Shown in pieces: positions 17,767 through 26,244 of a DNA stretch of 64,000 nucleotides. The translations under genes and the position numbers were made by a program. Where the stretch lies: NCBI GenBank assembly GCA_963674685.2, contig CAXXWT010000002.1, forward strand, positions 868,001-932,000, read 5' to 3'. This stretch comes from G963674685 sp963674685 (GTDB lineage: Bacteria > Lernaellota > Lernaellaia > JACKCT01). The number at the start of each line of letters is the position of its first letter. The stretch's first letter is position 1. The notes under the pieces are model-generated. The model made no database searches, was not told the DNA's origin, and saw only the letters and a list, made by a program, of their open reading frames with translations.

Positions 17767-18779
17767 TGCGACCGCGGCCGCCTGCTTGGAAACGGCCCCG
17801 ATTTATCGCCGCCGCCGCGGTCCTCGCCGTTTTCGCTCTTGTATTGATTCTGCATTCCACGATGAGTTACAAGCCCGGCGACGAGGTCGAAGTGACCGTC
17901 GACAAGGGCATGAGCCTGGCGGCCATCGCCAAACGTCTGGAGGAGCAAGGAGTTGTACGATCCTCGAAGGCTTTCGTGGCGTATGCGATTTCAAAAAACG
18001 CGGCGTCGAAACTGCGCGCCGGGGATTTTGTGATCCGTCAGCGGGAAAAACCGGAAAAAGTTTTGGAAATTCTTGTTTCCGGTCCCATGCATCCCCGGTC
18101 CGTGACCATTCCCGAAGGTTACAGCGTCCGGCGGATCGCCGATCTGATGGAAAAAGAAGGCATCGATACGAAAGCGGTTCTGGATGCGCTGACAAAAAAC
18201 GCTGCTTTTGCAAAAAGCCTGGAAATACCCGCCGATTCCCTGGAAGGATATCTGTTTCCCGACACCTATTATTACACGAAAGGCGAAGGGGCCAAGACCC
18301 TTTTCACGCAAATGGTCCGGCGTTTTTTTGAAATATACGACCAGCGCATGCAAAAACGCGCCGCCGACATCGGCATGACCATGCACCAGGTCGTCACGCT
18401 GGCCAGCATCGTGGAAAAAGAAACGGGGCAGGCTTTCGAGCGGCCCATGATCGCCGCCGTGTTTCACAACCGCCTCAAAAAGAAAATGCGTCTCCAAAGC
18501 GATCCCACGGTGATTTACGGACTCGGAGAGAAGTTCAACGGGAATCTGACGAAAAAGGATCTGCAAAACACCACCGCTTACAACACCTACAAAATCAAGG
18601 GCCTTCCTCCCGGCCCCATCGCGAATCCCGGCGCCGAAGCCCTGGAGGCGGCGCTTTGGCCCGCCGATTCCAAAGCCATCTACTTCGTCGCCCGAAACGA
18701 CGGGACTCACTTTTTTTCGGTCCGTTACCGGGATCACGTCAACGCGGTCAACCGTTACCAAAAAGGCGAACGGAACTGA
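17766..18779 (+). CDS. mltG: Endolytic murein transglycosylase MltG
   Basis: 337 residues. An N-terminal membrane anchor (about 11-30) is followed by a LysM-like region and the YceG fold with GYLFPDTYYYTKG, ASIVEKETG (catalytic Glu217), MRLQSDPTVIYG and KIKGLPPGPIANPG. MltG cleaves nascent glycan strands at the inner membrane and helps end glycan elongation. The start ATG overlaps the ruvX stop by one base. Confidence 0.95.
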   Translation: MRPRPPAWKRPRFIAAAAVLAVFALVLILHSTMSYKPGDEVEVTVDKGMSLAAIAKRLEEQGVVRSSKAFVAYAISKNAASKLRAGDFVIRQREKPEKVLEILVSGPMHPRSVTIPEGYSVRRIADLMEKEGIDTKAVLDALTKNAAFAKSLEIPADSLEGYLFPDTYYYTKGEGAKTLFTQMVRRFFEIYDQRMQKRAADIGMTMHQVVTLASIVEKETGQAFERPMIAAVFHNRLKKKMRLQSDPTVIYGLGEKFNGNLTKKDLQNTTAYNTYKIKGLPPGPIANPGAEALEAALWPADSKAIYFVARNDGTHFFSVRYRDHVNAVNRYQKGERN

Positions 18780-18895
18780 TCCTGTCGTTTTTCGCCGTTT
18801 CGATAAAAGCAGCGCCTTGAGCTTGGCCGGACGATCTGTTTGAATATAAACTGTCTTTTAGCAAAACAGGCAGCTCACATCTTCGGGGAGATCTC

Positions 18896-19426
18896 ATGGC
18901 TTCGCTTAAAAAGAGAATGCGGGTCTGGCAGGGAGACATCACGACGCTGGACGTTGACGCCATCGTCAACGCCGCCAACCACACTCTGCTCGGCGGGGGC
19001 GGCGTGGACGGCGCCATCCACCGGGCCGCGGGGCCGGACCTGAAAAAGGAATGCGCCACGCTGGGAGGTTGTGAGACGGGCGATGCGAAAATGACAAAAG
19101 GATACCGGCTGAGGGCGAGGCGTGTGATACACACCGTGGGACCGGTCTACGGACGCGGCGGCGCCGACCGGGCCGAGCTTCTGGCTTCCTGCTATCGTCG
19201 TTCCCTGGAGCTTGCCCGGGATGCGAACTTGAAAAGCATGGCGTTTCCCGGCATCAGCACCGGCGTTTATGGATACCCCGAGGACAAAGCGGCGAAAATC
19301 GCGGTGAAGACCGTGGCGGATTTTCTGCGCGGGGATGGCGGGATCGAAACCGTAATATTTTGCACCTTCAGTTCAAAAGCGACGCAATTGATCGAAAAGG
19401 AAATCCGGGAGCTTGCCGATGAATAA
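18896..19426 (+). CDS. Macrodomain protein (YmdB-like ADP-ribose/O-acetyl-ADP-ribose hydrolase)
   Basis: 176 residues, a single macrodomain. Diagnostic stretches are GDITTLDVDAIVNAANHTLLGGGGVDGAIHRAAG (about 14-47) and the phosphate loop FPGISTGVYGYP. The Asn-Ala-Ala-Asn and Gly-rich loop residues needed for ADP-ribose binding are all present. A site GGGGAG precedes the ATG. Members remove ADP-ribose from proteins or hydrolyse O-acetyl-ADP-ribose. The next gene begins directly after its stop codon. Confidence 0.92.
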   Translation: MASLKKRMRVWQGDITTLDVDAIVNAANHTLLGGGGVDGAIHRAAGPDLKKECATLGGCETGDAKMTKGYRLRARRVIHTVGPVYGRGGADRAELLASCYRRSLELARDANLKSMAFPGISTGVYGYPEDKAAKIAVKTVADFLRGDGGIETVIFCTFSSKATQLIEKEIRELADE

Positions 19427-20875
19427 ATGTCACATTCCCGCGCGACGCTCGGATGCGAGGCGCGAAATTTGAAAGCGTTATTAATCCATCCCCGCCTGGA
19501 ACTGCTCTTTGAAGCGCTGATGCCCGAAGAGGTCGGGGAAAAATGGATTCAGGTTCCGGCCCTGGGTCCTCTGTATGTCAGGGAAACGGCCAGGAGCCGT
19601 GGATTTGAAGTCGACTATCTGGACGCCGATGCGCTGGACATGGGCCCGGATCAGGTGGCCGCCGCGGTCGCCGAAGGCGGTTACGCCGTCGCCGGCGTCA
19701 CGGTGAATTCCTACAATCTCTCCTCCGGGCTGGCCGTCGCCGGGGCCATGAAAAAAGCTACGCCGGATTTATTCGTCGTGGCCGGGGGCGTGCATCCGAC
19801 GATATACCCTTTGGAAACGGCGAACCTGCCCGAGTTCGACGCCGCGGTCGCCGGAGAAGGTGAATTTGTTTTTTGCGAGATTTTAAAAGCTCTGCAAAAC
19901 GGCGCAATGCCCGACGGCATACCCGGCGTGGCGGTTGCCGGCCGTGAATTCGTCGCAAAAGCGGCGCCGATAAAAGATTTGGACTCGCTGCCCATCCCGA
20001 GGTCCGACGGACTTCCCCTGGACCGCTACTGGTCCGCGCTGGCCCGCTCGCGGCCGGTCATGCCCATGGTCACGTCCCGGGGGTGTCCTTTCCAGTGCAC
20101 TTTCTGCGACAGGCCGAGGCTCGACCGGGGACTGCGTCCGCGCTCCGCGGACAATGTCATCGAGGAAGTCCTGATCCGGCAAAGCGAAGGCGTCAACGAG
20201 TTTTCCATCTACGACGACACCTTTACCGCCAACAAAAAAAGGACTTTCGAGATTTGCGAAAAATTCGCCGGACTCCAATCGAAAATCCGATTCGATTGCC
20301 GCACCCGCGTGGACACTGTTAACGAAGACGTGTTTAAAGCCCTGGCCGAGGCGGGGTGCGACCGCGTATATTTCGGAATCGAATCCGGCGACGAAAATAT
20401 TCTGAAATCCATTAAAAAGAACACGAGCCTCGACCAGGTTTCGGAAGCCGTCAAAAGCGCAAAAAAAGCGGGCCTGCGCACCCTTGGATATTATATGCTG
20501 GGGCTGCCCGGCGAGGATGAAAAAGCGGCCCTGAAAACCATCGAGTTGGCCGTGAAGCTCAAAATGGATTTTGCCTTAATTGAGGTATTTATTCCCATGC
20601 CCGACACCGAGGCTTATGAGCAGGGACTGAGGTCGGGAGCGATCGGTTCGGACTACTGGCAAAAACAGGCGAAAAACCCCGATCCTCATTTTGCGCCTCC
20701 TCCATGGCCCGGCCCATTGGAGCAAAATGTCGCTGAACTGATCCGCGTAGCCTATCGCCGTGTTTATCTTTCCCCGGCGTATCTTCTACGAAGTCTTATA
20801 TCAATCAGGACCTGGGAAGAATTCAGACAAAAGGTGAAAGGTTTTCTACGTTTCATCAATCTGAAATTGTCATGA
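19427..20875 (+). CDS. B12-binding-domain radical SAM protein
   Basis: 482 residues. An N-terminal cobalamin-binding-type Rossmann domain (about 15-150, GYAVAGVTVNSYNLSSGLAVAG, VVAGGVHPTIYP) precedes a radical SAM core with the [4Fe-4S] motif CPFQCTFCD, then GVNEFSIYDDTF and RVYFGIESGDENIL. The architecture is that of the BchE/anaerobic magnesium-protoporphyrin cyclase-like group, which includes methyltransferases and lipid or antibiotic tailoring enzymes; substrate unknown. The ATG used abuts the previous stop; a TTG at 19469 (LKALLIHPR) resembles typical family N-termini and is a possible true start. Confidence 0.9.
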   Translation: MSHSRATLGCEARNLKALLIHPRLELLFEALMPEEVGEKWIQVPALGPLYVRETARSRGFEVDYLDADALDMGPDQVAAAVAEGGYAVAGVTVNSYNLSSGLAVAGAMKKATPDLFVVAGGVHPTIYPLETANLPEFDAAVAGEGEFVFCEILKALQNGAMPDGIPGVAVAGREFVAKAAPIKDLDSLPIPRSDGLPLDRYWSALARSRPVMPMVTSRGCPFQCTFCDRPRLDRGLRPRSADNVIEEVLIRQSEGVNEFSIYDDTFTANKKRTFEICEKFAGLQSKIRFDCRTRVDTVNEDVFKALAEAGCDRVYFGIESGDENILKSIKKNTSLDQVSEAVKSAKKAGLRTLGYYMLGLPGEDEKAALKTIELAVKLKMDFALIEVFIPMPDTEAYEQGLRSGAIGSDYWQKQAKNPDPHFAPPPWPGPLEQNVAELIRVAYRRVYLSPAYLLRSLISIRTWEEFRQKVKGFLRFINLKLS

Positions 20876-21225
20876 GAATCACTACAAATTCGTTAAAACT
20901 CTTATAAGGTTATTGGTAGTTGTAAAATATCCGCCTTGCGAGACATTGGTCCGTGTGAAGGAAAATGGTTAACACGCTGAAATAATAAGGATATTTCAGA
21001 ATATTCCAAAATTGAACTAAAATTCATCATAAGCGAAATGCCTTAGGAGCGGCTCGGGGATATCCCTATGGGGCAAGTAGGCAATAACGCCTGATCACTT
21101 GACGTCAATTTTTGCAAAAAGCCTAAGCGATTAAACTATTGCACTTGACATCTAAAAAGGGCTGTGTTACCAAGTATGAAGTCAGCAGAATGTGAGCTCA
21201 TTCTTAAATGGGATCTTTTATAAAG

Positions 21226-21397
21226 TATTGTGGGCAGGGAGTGCGATTCAGCTGTTCTTCTATAAAGCCACAGAAAAATATGGGATGAAGCCGGTTCCGG
21301 CCGATCCTCGAACCACGAAACGTCTCCCCAAATAAAGTTCAAATCACTTTAAACCACTGCCTGCCTGAGATTAGTGTTGATGGCTATATCATCAAAT
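21226..21397 (+). ncRNA. Possible structured small RNA ahead of a terminator
   Basis: No plausible gene lies between 20876 and 21425, but the + strand shows structure. GGCAGGGAGTG (about 21231-21241) can pair with CACTGCCTGCC (about 21354-21364) with one mismatch, enclosing an inner hairpin GCCGG-TT-CCGGC. A strong terminator follows. A TTGACA occurs at about 21145-21150. A long closing stem, large internal loops and a 3' terminator would fit a 6S-like RNA, but I cannot assign a family. Confidence 0.3.
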
Positions 21398-21425
21398 AAG
21401 TCGCCTTTTGGGGCGACTTTTTTTT
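21398..21425 (+). terminator. Intrinsic terminator, target of the group II intron
   Basis: An 8-bp stem AAGTCGCC/GGCGACTT with a short loop is followed by a run of T residues up to 21425. The group II intron begins at the next base. Confidence 0.85.
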
Positions 21426-23291
21426 GTGTGCCGAGCATGCACGTCAACTTGGGGGTGTAAGTCCCCTGCCCAACCTGACGGAGGTGAAGGGCTAGCGAAG
21501 CGCAAGGGCGCCGTCGCGAGGCGTCGTCTGAAGGAAGCGTGTAGCAAAGCCGCGACCTGACGAACAGAAACCGGATGTGAGGCAGTCCTTGCCGGACGAG
21601 CGAGCAAATGATCGCGAAGTCCATATCCGTCAAGGGCATCGGCTGTAAATCCGGCGGGTGCGCGGTGAAGGTTGTCGTGCTTACCTCGGGAGGTCTGCTT
21701 CGTGTCCCGGATTCGGGACTGAGGTCGTCGCGAGGCGTCCTGACCGCGTTGCAGAAGTCAGCAGAGGGCATAGTAGGCGATATCGCCGAAGGCCCGAACG
21801 GTATGGAGCGGCAAGTAGAGACGAGGATTCTCATGGGCGGCATTTGTCGGAAAATCCAGTTGGAATTGGCCTTGGAAACGAAGGGTAGGGGTGAAGCCCC
21901 GATGGTCGTTTCCGAAGGGATCGAACCGTCCGCGGCGTCCCCCGGCCCCGAAAGCCCGGCGTCAACCTCAAGTCTCATGGAGGAAGTGCTCGAACGGGAA
22001 AACCTGAAAGCAGCTTACAAACGGGTCAAGCGGAACAAAGGCGGCCCCGGCGTGGACGGCGTGACAGTCGAAAGGCTGGCGGAACAGATCAACGTCCATT
22101 GGCCGAGGATCGGCGAGGAACTTCTCAAGGGGACCTACAAGCCGGCGCCTGTAAAACGGGTTGAGATACCAAAGCCCAACGGCGGCGTCCGAAAACTGGG
22201 CGTGCCCACGGCGATGGATCGACTCATCCAGCAGGCGTTGCTTCAAGTCCTTCAGGAACGCTGGGATCGGACGTTTTCGGACAACAGCTTCGGCTTTCGT
22301 CCCGGTCGATCGGCTCATCAGGCGGTGGCCAAGGCGCAAAGCTACATCGCCAAAGGCTGCGGCTTCGTCGTGGACATCGATCTGGAGAAATTCTTCGATC
22401 GCGTGAACCACGACATGCTGATGGGGCGCATCGCCAAACGCATTTCCGACAAGCGCGTCCTCAAACTGATCCGCGCATTTCTCAATGCCGGCGTCATGGA
22501 AAACGGACTGGTCGGCCCAACGACCGAAGGCACTCCGCAGGGCGGTCCGCTTTCTCCGCTTTTGTCCAACATCGTGCTCGACGATCTCGACCGGGAGCTT
22601 GAAAAGCGCGGTCTGCCTTTCGTCCGTTATGCTGACGATTGCAACATCTATGTTCGCAGCGAAAGGGCGGGGCGTCGCGTGATGGAAAGCGTTAGTCGCT
22701 TCATCGAACGCAAACTCAAGCTGAAGGTCAACGCATCCAAAAGCGCGGTGGACAGACCCGTGCGGCGCAAATTTCTCGGATTCAGCTTCACCAGTGGAGT
22801 AAACGCAAAACGGCGAATATCGCCGCAGGCGCTCGACCGCTTCAAGGAGCGAGTCCGTGATCTAACGCGCCGAACCCGAACGGTAAGTCTGAAAAAGATG
22901 ATCGAAGACCTGAATCGCTTCCTCCGAGGATGGCTCGGGTACTTCGGATTCTGCGAGACGCCTTCGGTGCTTGGTAAACTCGACAAATGGATCAGGCGAC
23001 GGCTCCGATGCGTGGCCTGGAAGCAGTGGAAGCGAGGCAAAGTCCGCTTCAGGGAACTGAGAAAGCGCGGCGTGGGAAAGGACCTGGCGGCACAAACCGC
23101 AGGCAGTCCCCACGGACCGTGGCGTATCAGCATGAGCCCGGCGCTTAGCATCGCATTTAAAAACTGTTGCTTTCGCTCGCTCGACCTTATAGACCTGGAC
23201 CCGAGGTAGAATGCTGAACCAACCGAACCGCCGTGGTACGGACCCGTATGCCCGGTGGTGTGACAGGGAAAGCCCGCGAGGGCTTACCTAT
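21426..23291 (+). mobile_element. Group II intron, apparently full length
   Basis: The element starts with GTGTG at 21426, directly after an intrinsic terminator, and ends at 23291. Near the 3' end is a domain V-like hairpin (about 23226-23261; ACCGCC pairing with GGTGGT around GTACGG-ACC-CGTATGC). It is followed by a domain VI helix with a bulged A near 23286 and a final AT, as expected for group II (GUGYG...AY). Insertion straight after a terminator hairpin is the habit of bacterial class C introns. The encoded maturase frame is intact, so the intron may be mobile. Confidence 0.85.
21902..23209 (+). CDS. ltrA: Group II intron reverse transcriptase/maturase
   Basis: About 435 residues from ATG 21902. 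The frame is open back to 21608, but that part overlaps the ribozyme domains and shows no homology-like sequence. Motifs: LKAAYKRVKRNKGGPGVDGV (RT0/1), FGFRPGRSAHQAV, VVDIDLEKFFDRVNHD, GTPQGGPLSPLLSNI and the catalytic FVRYADDCNIYV. A group II maturase X domain follows (RFLRGWLGYFGFC). There is no C-terminal HNH endonuclease, typical of class C-type introns that invade single-stranded or terminator DNA. It lies in intron domain IV and acts in splicing and retrohoming. Confidence 0.93.
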   Translation: MVVSEGIEPSAASPGPESPASTSSLMEEVLERENLKAAYKRVKRNKGGPGVDGVTVERLAEQINVHWPRIGEELLKGTYKPAPVKRVEIPKPNGGVRKLGVPTAMDRLIQQALLQVLQERWDRTFSDNSFGFRPGRSAHQAVAKAQSYIAKGCGFVVDIDLEKFFDRVNHDMLMGRIAKRISDKRVLKLIRAFLNAGVMENGLVGPTTEGTPQGGPLSPLLSNIVLDDLDRELEKRGLPFVRYADDCNIYVRSERAGRRVMESVSRFIERKLKLKVNASKSAVDRPVRRKFLGFSFTSGVNAKRRISPQALDRFKERVRDLTRRTRTVSLKKMIEDLNRFLRGWLGYFGFCETPSVLGKLDKWIRRRLRCVAWKQWKRGKVRFRELRKRGVGKDLAAQTAGSPHGPWRISMSPALSIAFKNCCFRSLDLIDLDPR

Positions 23292-23346
23292 GTCGATTAA
23301 AAAACGGATTGGAATTTTTTCTTTTCATAGCTGCGCTGCCGGCGAT

Positions 23347-24417
23347 TCAGCCTTTGGATTTGTCGAGCATTTTTTCGAACTGCGCTTTGACGATTTCAAC
23401 CACGCTGTCGACGGGCGCTTTTCGCCAATAATGCCCTTCCTTGTAAAGGCGCATATTTCCGCTTTTATCGGCGACGACGCCGATGTCCGCGCCCTTGCTT
23501 TCTCCGGGGCCGTTGACCGAGCATCCCATAACGGCCAGGTGGAAAGGATGATCGATATGCGCGAGTTCCTGCTCGAAGCGGTAGGCCAGATCCTCGATGG
23601 GCCTTTGAAGCCGGCCGCATGTCGGGCAACTGATGATGGTCACGCCGCGCACCCTCAGCTCCAGGGATTTCAATATCTGCCAGCCCACGCGGACTTCCTC
23701 GGCGGGATCGCCGGTCAGACTCACGCGCAACGTGTCCCCGATCCCCTCGGCCAGCAGAATCGCCATGCCCGCGGCGCTTTTGATCGAGCCGGCCCACGCG
23801 GTGCCGGCCTCGGTAACGCCCAGGTGTATCGGGATATCGGTTTTTGCGGCGAACAGTCGGTTGGCCTCGATGTTCCTTTTGATATCCGTGGCCTTGAGAC
23901 TGACCTTGATATCGCGAAAGTTCAAATCCTCCAGGATACGCACGTGCGCCAGGGCTGAATCCAGCATGGCCTGCGCGGTGGGTCCGCCGTATTTGCGCTG
24001 AAACTCTTTTTCCACGGAACCGGAATTGACGCCGATGCGAATGGGCGCCTGCGCGTCTTTGGCCGCCTTGACGACTTCTTCGACCTTCCAGCGCGCGTTG
24101 ATGTTGCCGGGATTCAGCCGCAGGCCGCATGCGCCCGCATCGAGGGCGATCATGGCAAGTTTATGATCGAAATGGATGTCGGCCACCACCGGAATCGGCG
24201 AAGCCTTCTTGATCGGCGCAAGGGCTTTGGCGGCGTCTTCGTCCACGACGGCGCAGCGGATAATCTCGCACCCCATGTCGGCGAGCTTGCGGATCTGCGC
24301 GATGGTGGCGTCAACGTCCCGCGTGTCGGTCTTGGTCATGCTCTGCACGCTGACGGGCGCATCGCCGCCGACGGCGACGGAGCCGAGATGAAATTGACGG
24401 GTCTTTCTTCGCTGCAT
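23347..24417 (-). CDS. ispG: 4-hydroxy-3-methylbut-2-en-1-yl diphosphate synthase
   Basis: 356 residues, normal for bacterial IspG (GcpE). N-terminal TIM-barrel signature GGDAPVSVQSMTKTDTRDV; C-terminal [4Fe-4S] ligands in SCPTCGRLQ and in MGCSVNGPGESKGADIG. It converts methylerythritol cyclodiphosphate to HMBPP in the MEP isoprenoid pathway. The group II intron ends 55 bp beyond its stop codon without damaging it. Confidence 0.96.
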   Translation of the reverse strand: MQRRKTRQFHLGSVAVGGDAPVSVQSMTKTDTRDVDATIAQIRKLADMGCEIIRCAVVDEDAAKALAPIKKASPIPVVADIHFDHKLAMIALDAGACGLRLNPGNINARWKVEEVVKAAKDAQAPIRIGVNSGSVEKEFQRKYGGPTAQAMLDSALAHVRILEDLNFRDIKVSLKATDIKRNIEANRLFAAKTDIPIHLGVTEAGTAWAGSIKSAAGMAILLAEGIGDTLRVSLTGDPAEEVRVGWQILKSLELRVRGVTIISCPTCGRLQRPIEDLAYRFEQELAHIDHPFHLAVMGCSVNGPGESKGADIGVVADKSGNMRLYKEGHYWRKAPVDSVVEIVKAQFEKMLDKSKG

Positions 24418-24466
24418 TTTTTAAAGCCTCACGCTTGTCCGTGCATAGCGAAGGACATGCTACACG

Positions 24467-25168
24467 TTAAGCTTTTTTTGTTCCAGCTCGGCCGGTTTTT
24501 CTTTTGCGGCGAGTCCAGAAAAACCAAAAGCCCAGGGCGGCCGCGGCGAACAAAATGGATATCGCGAAAATTTCGAATGTCGTCGTCCCGCGCCGCGCAA
24601 TGTCGTCTCCAAGCCACGCAAAGAGCATCTGGAAAAACACGGTCCTGGGCAGCGTCCCGACGGCGCAACCTAAAAAAAGCGGCCAGGGCCTGACGTCCGT
24701 TACGGGAGCCGCGTAATTGAAAAACCGATAGGGGGTTCCGGGAAAAACGCGAAGCAGCGCGATCTGCCGCCAGGACGCCCCGGCGATTTTGCTTTGCATG
24801 GATTGCAGGCGTCCCGCCAGAATGCGGTCCACGAAATCCTTTCCCAGCGTCCGGCCCATGATCCAGGCGGCGGCTGTCGCCCCCATTTCCCCGGCGAACA
24901 CCAGCAGGGAACTGACGGGACCTCCGAACAGGAATGCGCCGGTGAGCTTCACGACGTCGCGCGCGGGAACCGGCGCGATGCTGACCAGCGTGTAAAGGAG
25001 AATGTATGCCGGATAGCGCAGCGCCGCGGGGACGGTCAAAACCTTTTCCCGCAAGAGGTCCATCGGCGCGTTGTAGCGCCACGCCAGGGCGCCGAGCCCC
25101 GCCAGCAGGCCGATGAGCAATGCGAATTTCGCCGCCGCCGCTTTCATCTTTACGTGTTGATCCGACAT
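24467..25168 (-). CDS. TVP38/TMEM64 (DedA-like) family membrane protein
   Basis: 233 residues from ATG 25168; a longer frame upstream to 25309 runs through repeat DNA and is unlikely to be translated. Several hydrophobic helices surround the SNARE-associated/VTT core: YPAYILLYTLVSIAPVPARDVVKLTGAFLFGG, then RVFPGTPYRFFNYAAPVTDV. The VTT fold includes lipid scramblases and transporters; the role here is unknown. The start lacks a strong ribosome-binding site. It lies 49 bp upstream of ispG on the same strand. Confidence 0.85.
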   Translation of the reverse strand: MSDQHVKMKAAAAKFALLIGLLAGLGALAWRYNAPMDLLREKVLTVPAALRYPAYILLYTLVSIAPVPARDVVKLTGAFLFGGPVSSLLVFAGEMGATAAAWIMGRTLGKDFVDRILAGRLQSMQSKIAGASWRQIALLRVFPGTPYRFFNYAAPVTDVRPWPLFLGCAVGTLPRTVFFQMLFAWLGDDIARRGTTTFEIFAISILFAAAALGFWFFWTRRKRKTGRAGTKKA

Positions 25169-25227
25169 GCCGCGCTTTCTAACACGGAAAGCTCGAAACG
25201 GTCTACAAAGGCTCTTTGCGTTTGCGT

Positions 25228-25466
25228 GGGGGCCTGCGTCACAGAACCGGGTTTTCATGAATTCAGTCGGCTTTGGACCGGCTTGCTGATTTTCTTTCTT
25301 TTCCACCAAGCAGCAACTTTGTCATTCCGAGCGGAGCTTCAGCGGAGTCGAGGAATCCCTTCCATGAGGCGTGATCGCCTTACTGAAGTGCGCGTTTTAA
25401 CAATATATTCGCGCATCGTTCAAGGGATCCCTCCACTACGCTTCGCTCCGGTCGGGATGACAAAGG
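25228..25466. repeat. Dispersed palindromic repeat
   Basis: The segment begins GGCCTGCGTCACAGAACCGGG. It contains an imperfect inverted repeat whose arms start near 25318 (TTTGTCATTCCGAGCGGAGC) and end near 25466 (complement of TTTGTCATCCCGACCGGAGC). A diverged copy occurs at 63867-64000. The lead motif reappears inverted near 25964-25992, so the whole patch 25.2-26.0 kb looks like nested repeats. It has no coding capacity of note. Confidence 0.65.
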
Positions 25467-25587
25467 CGGCGCCAGATTGAATGATTTCCTCACTCGATGT
25501 TGAATTGATAAGATTTTACTTTGAAAATTGGATCTGTTGACTTCATGCTACATTTTTTACTCCATTTCCCTTGGGATTCTAAAAAAA

Positions 25588-25953
25588 GGTTCTTCGACAA
25601 TTACCGTACTTTTATAACCACCTGCAAAAAGACGGGAAAGAAAAATTATTTTTCGCCGCCCGTCGGGCGGTTAAAATCCTTGACGGAATTTTTGGGATGG
25701 AAAAGCTCATCAATTAAGGTTTTGAAAGGACATTTCCTTTTATTAGCATCAAGAAACTGCAAAAAAACAGCCGAAAAAGCATGGAAGCAAAAGCGCGTTT
25801 TCCGATCCATTGACCTTAAAGGGATGACTCGCGGCCGCGGTCAAAAATGTCCTTTCAAAACCTATAAGTACAAATTCCATCCCAAAAATTCTGTCAAGGA
25901 CGAAAAATAATTTTCTTTTCGTACCAATAAAGTACGGTAATTGTCGAAGAACC
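25588..25953. mobile_element. ISL3-like MITE or IS remnant with long inverted arms
   Basis: The termini GGTTCTTCGACAATTACCGT (25588 onward) and its complement (ending 25953) are identical over about 25 bp. The inverted similarity continues inward for about 150 bp per arm, with shared blocks such as CTTGACRGAATTTTTGGGATGG and GGTTTTGAAAGGACATTT. Poly-A flanks on both sides could hide an 8-bp target duplication. The start GGYTCTTCG resembles ISL3-family ends (from memory). A solitary similar end lies at 48493-48517. No transposase is present; short frames here are low complexity. Confidence 0.6.
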
Positions 25954-26244
25954 AAAAAAAAAACCCGGTTTCATGACGCAGGCCCTTTGCGTGGCGTTAG
26001 ATCGAATCGGTGTACATGAGATGTTAATATTGCGGGTTCGATGCATACCCGCTCGCTCATTCGCTTAAGGCGAATTTTGCCGCTCGCGGCTCTGTTTCAA
26101 TCATGCCAAGGCACACGTAAAACAGAGTCGCGCACGGAGCCGGGCGTTCAGCGTCAGCGAAGGCTCAGGCGAAAGTAAGCGGGTAACATATGTTGGAACA
26201 ATGTGGTTGTAGGTCTTGGTATTAAGGATATTGGGATTCCCCGT
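25954..26244. other. Gene-free stretch with hairpin repeat
   Basis: After an inverted copy of the GGCCTGCGTCA motif comes a hairpin with arms CGCGGCTCTGTTT (26085-26097) and AAACAGAGTCGCG (about 26120-26132), 12 of 13 pairing. It is nested between GCATACCCGCT and AGTAAGCGGGT. It resembles an intergenic palindromic repeat; no gene is seen. Confidence 0.4.

Noticed and set aside
21136..21342. A 68-codon minus-strand frame before the group II intron
   Set aside because: No ribosome site, no recognisable motif, and it overlaps the structured stretch. It could not be supported as a gene.
25521..25955. Frames on both strands within the ISL3-like element (25521-25910 and 25749-25955)
   Set aside because: They lie in long inverted-repeat arms with low-complexity products and no transposase motif.
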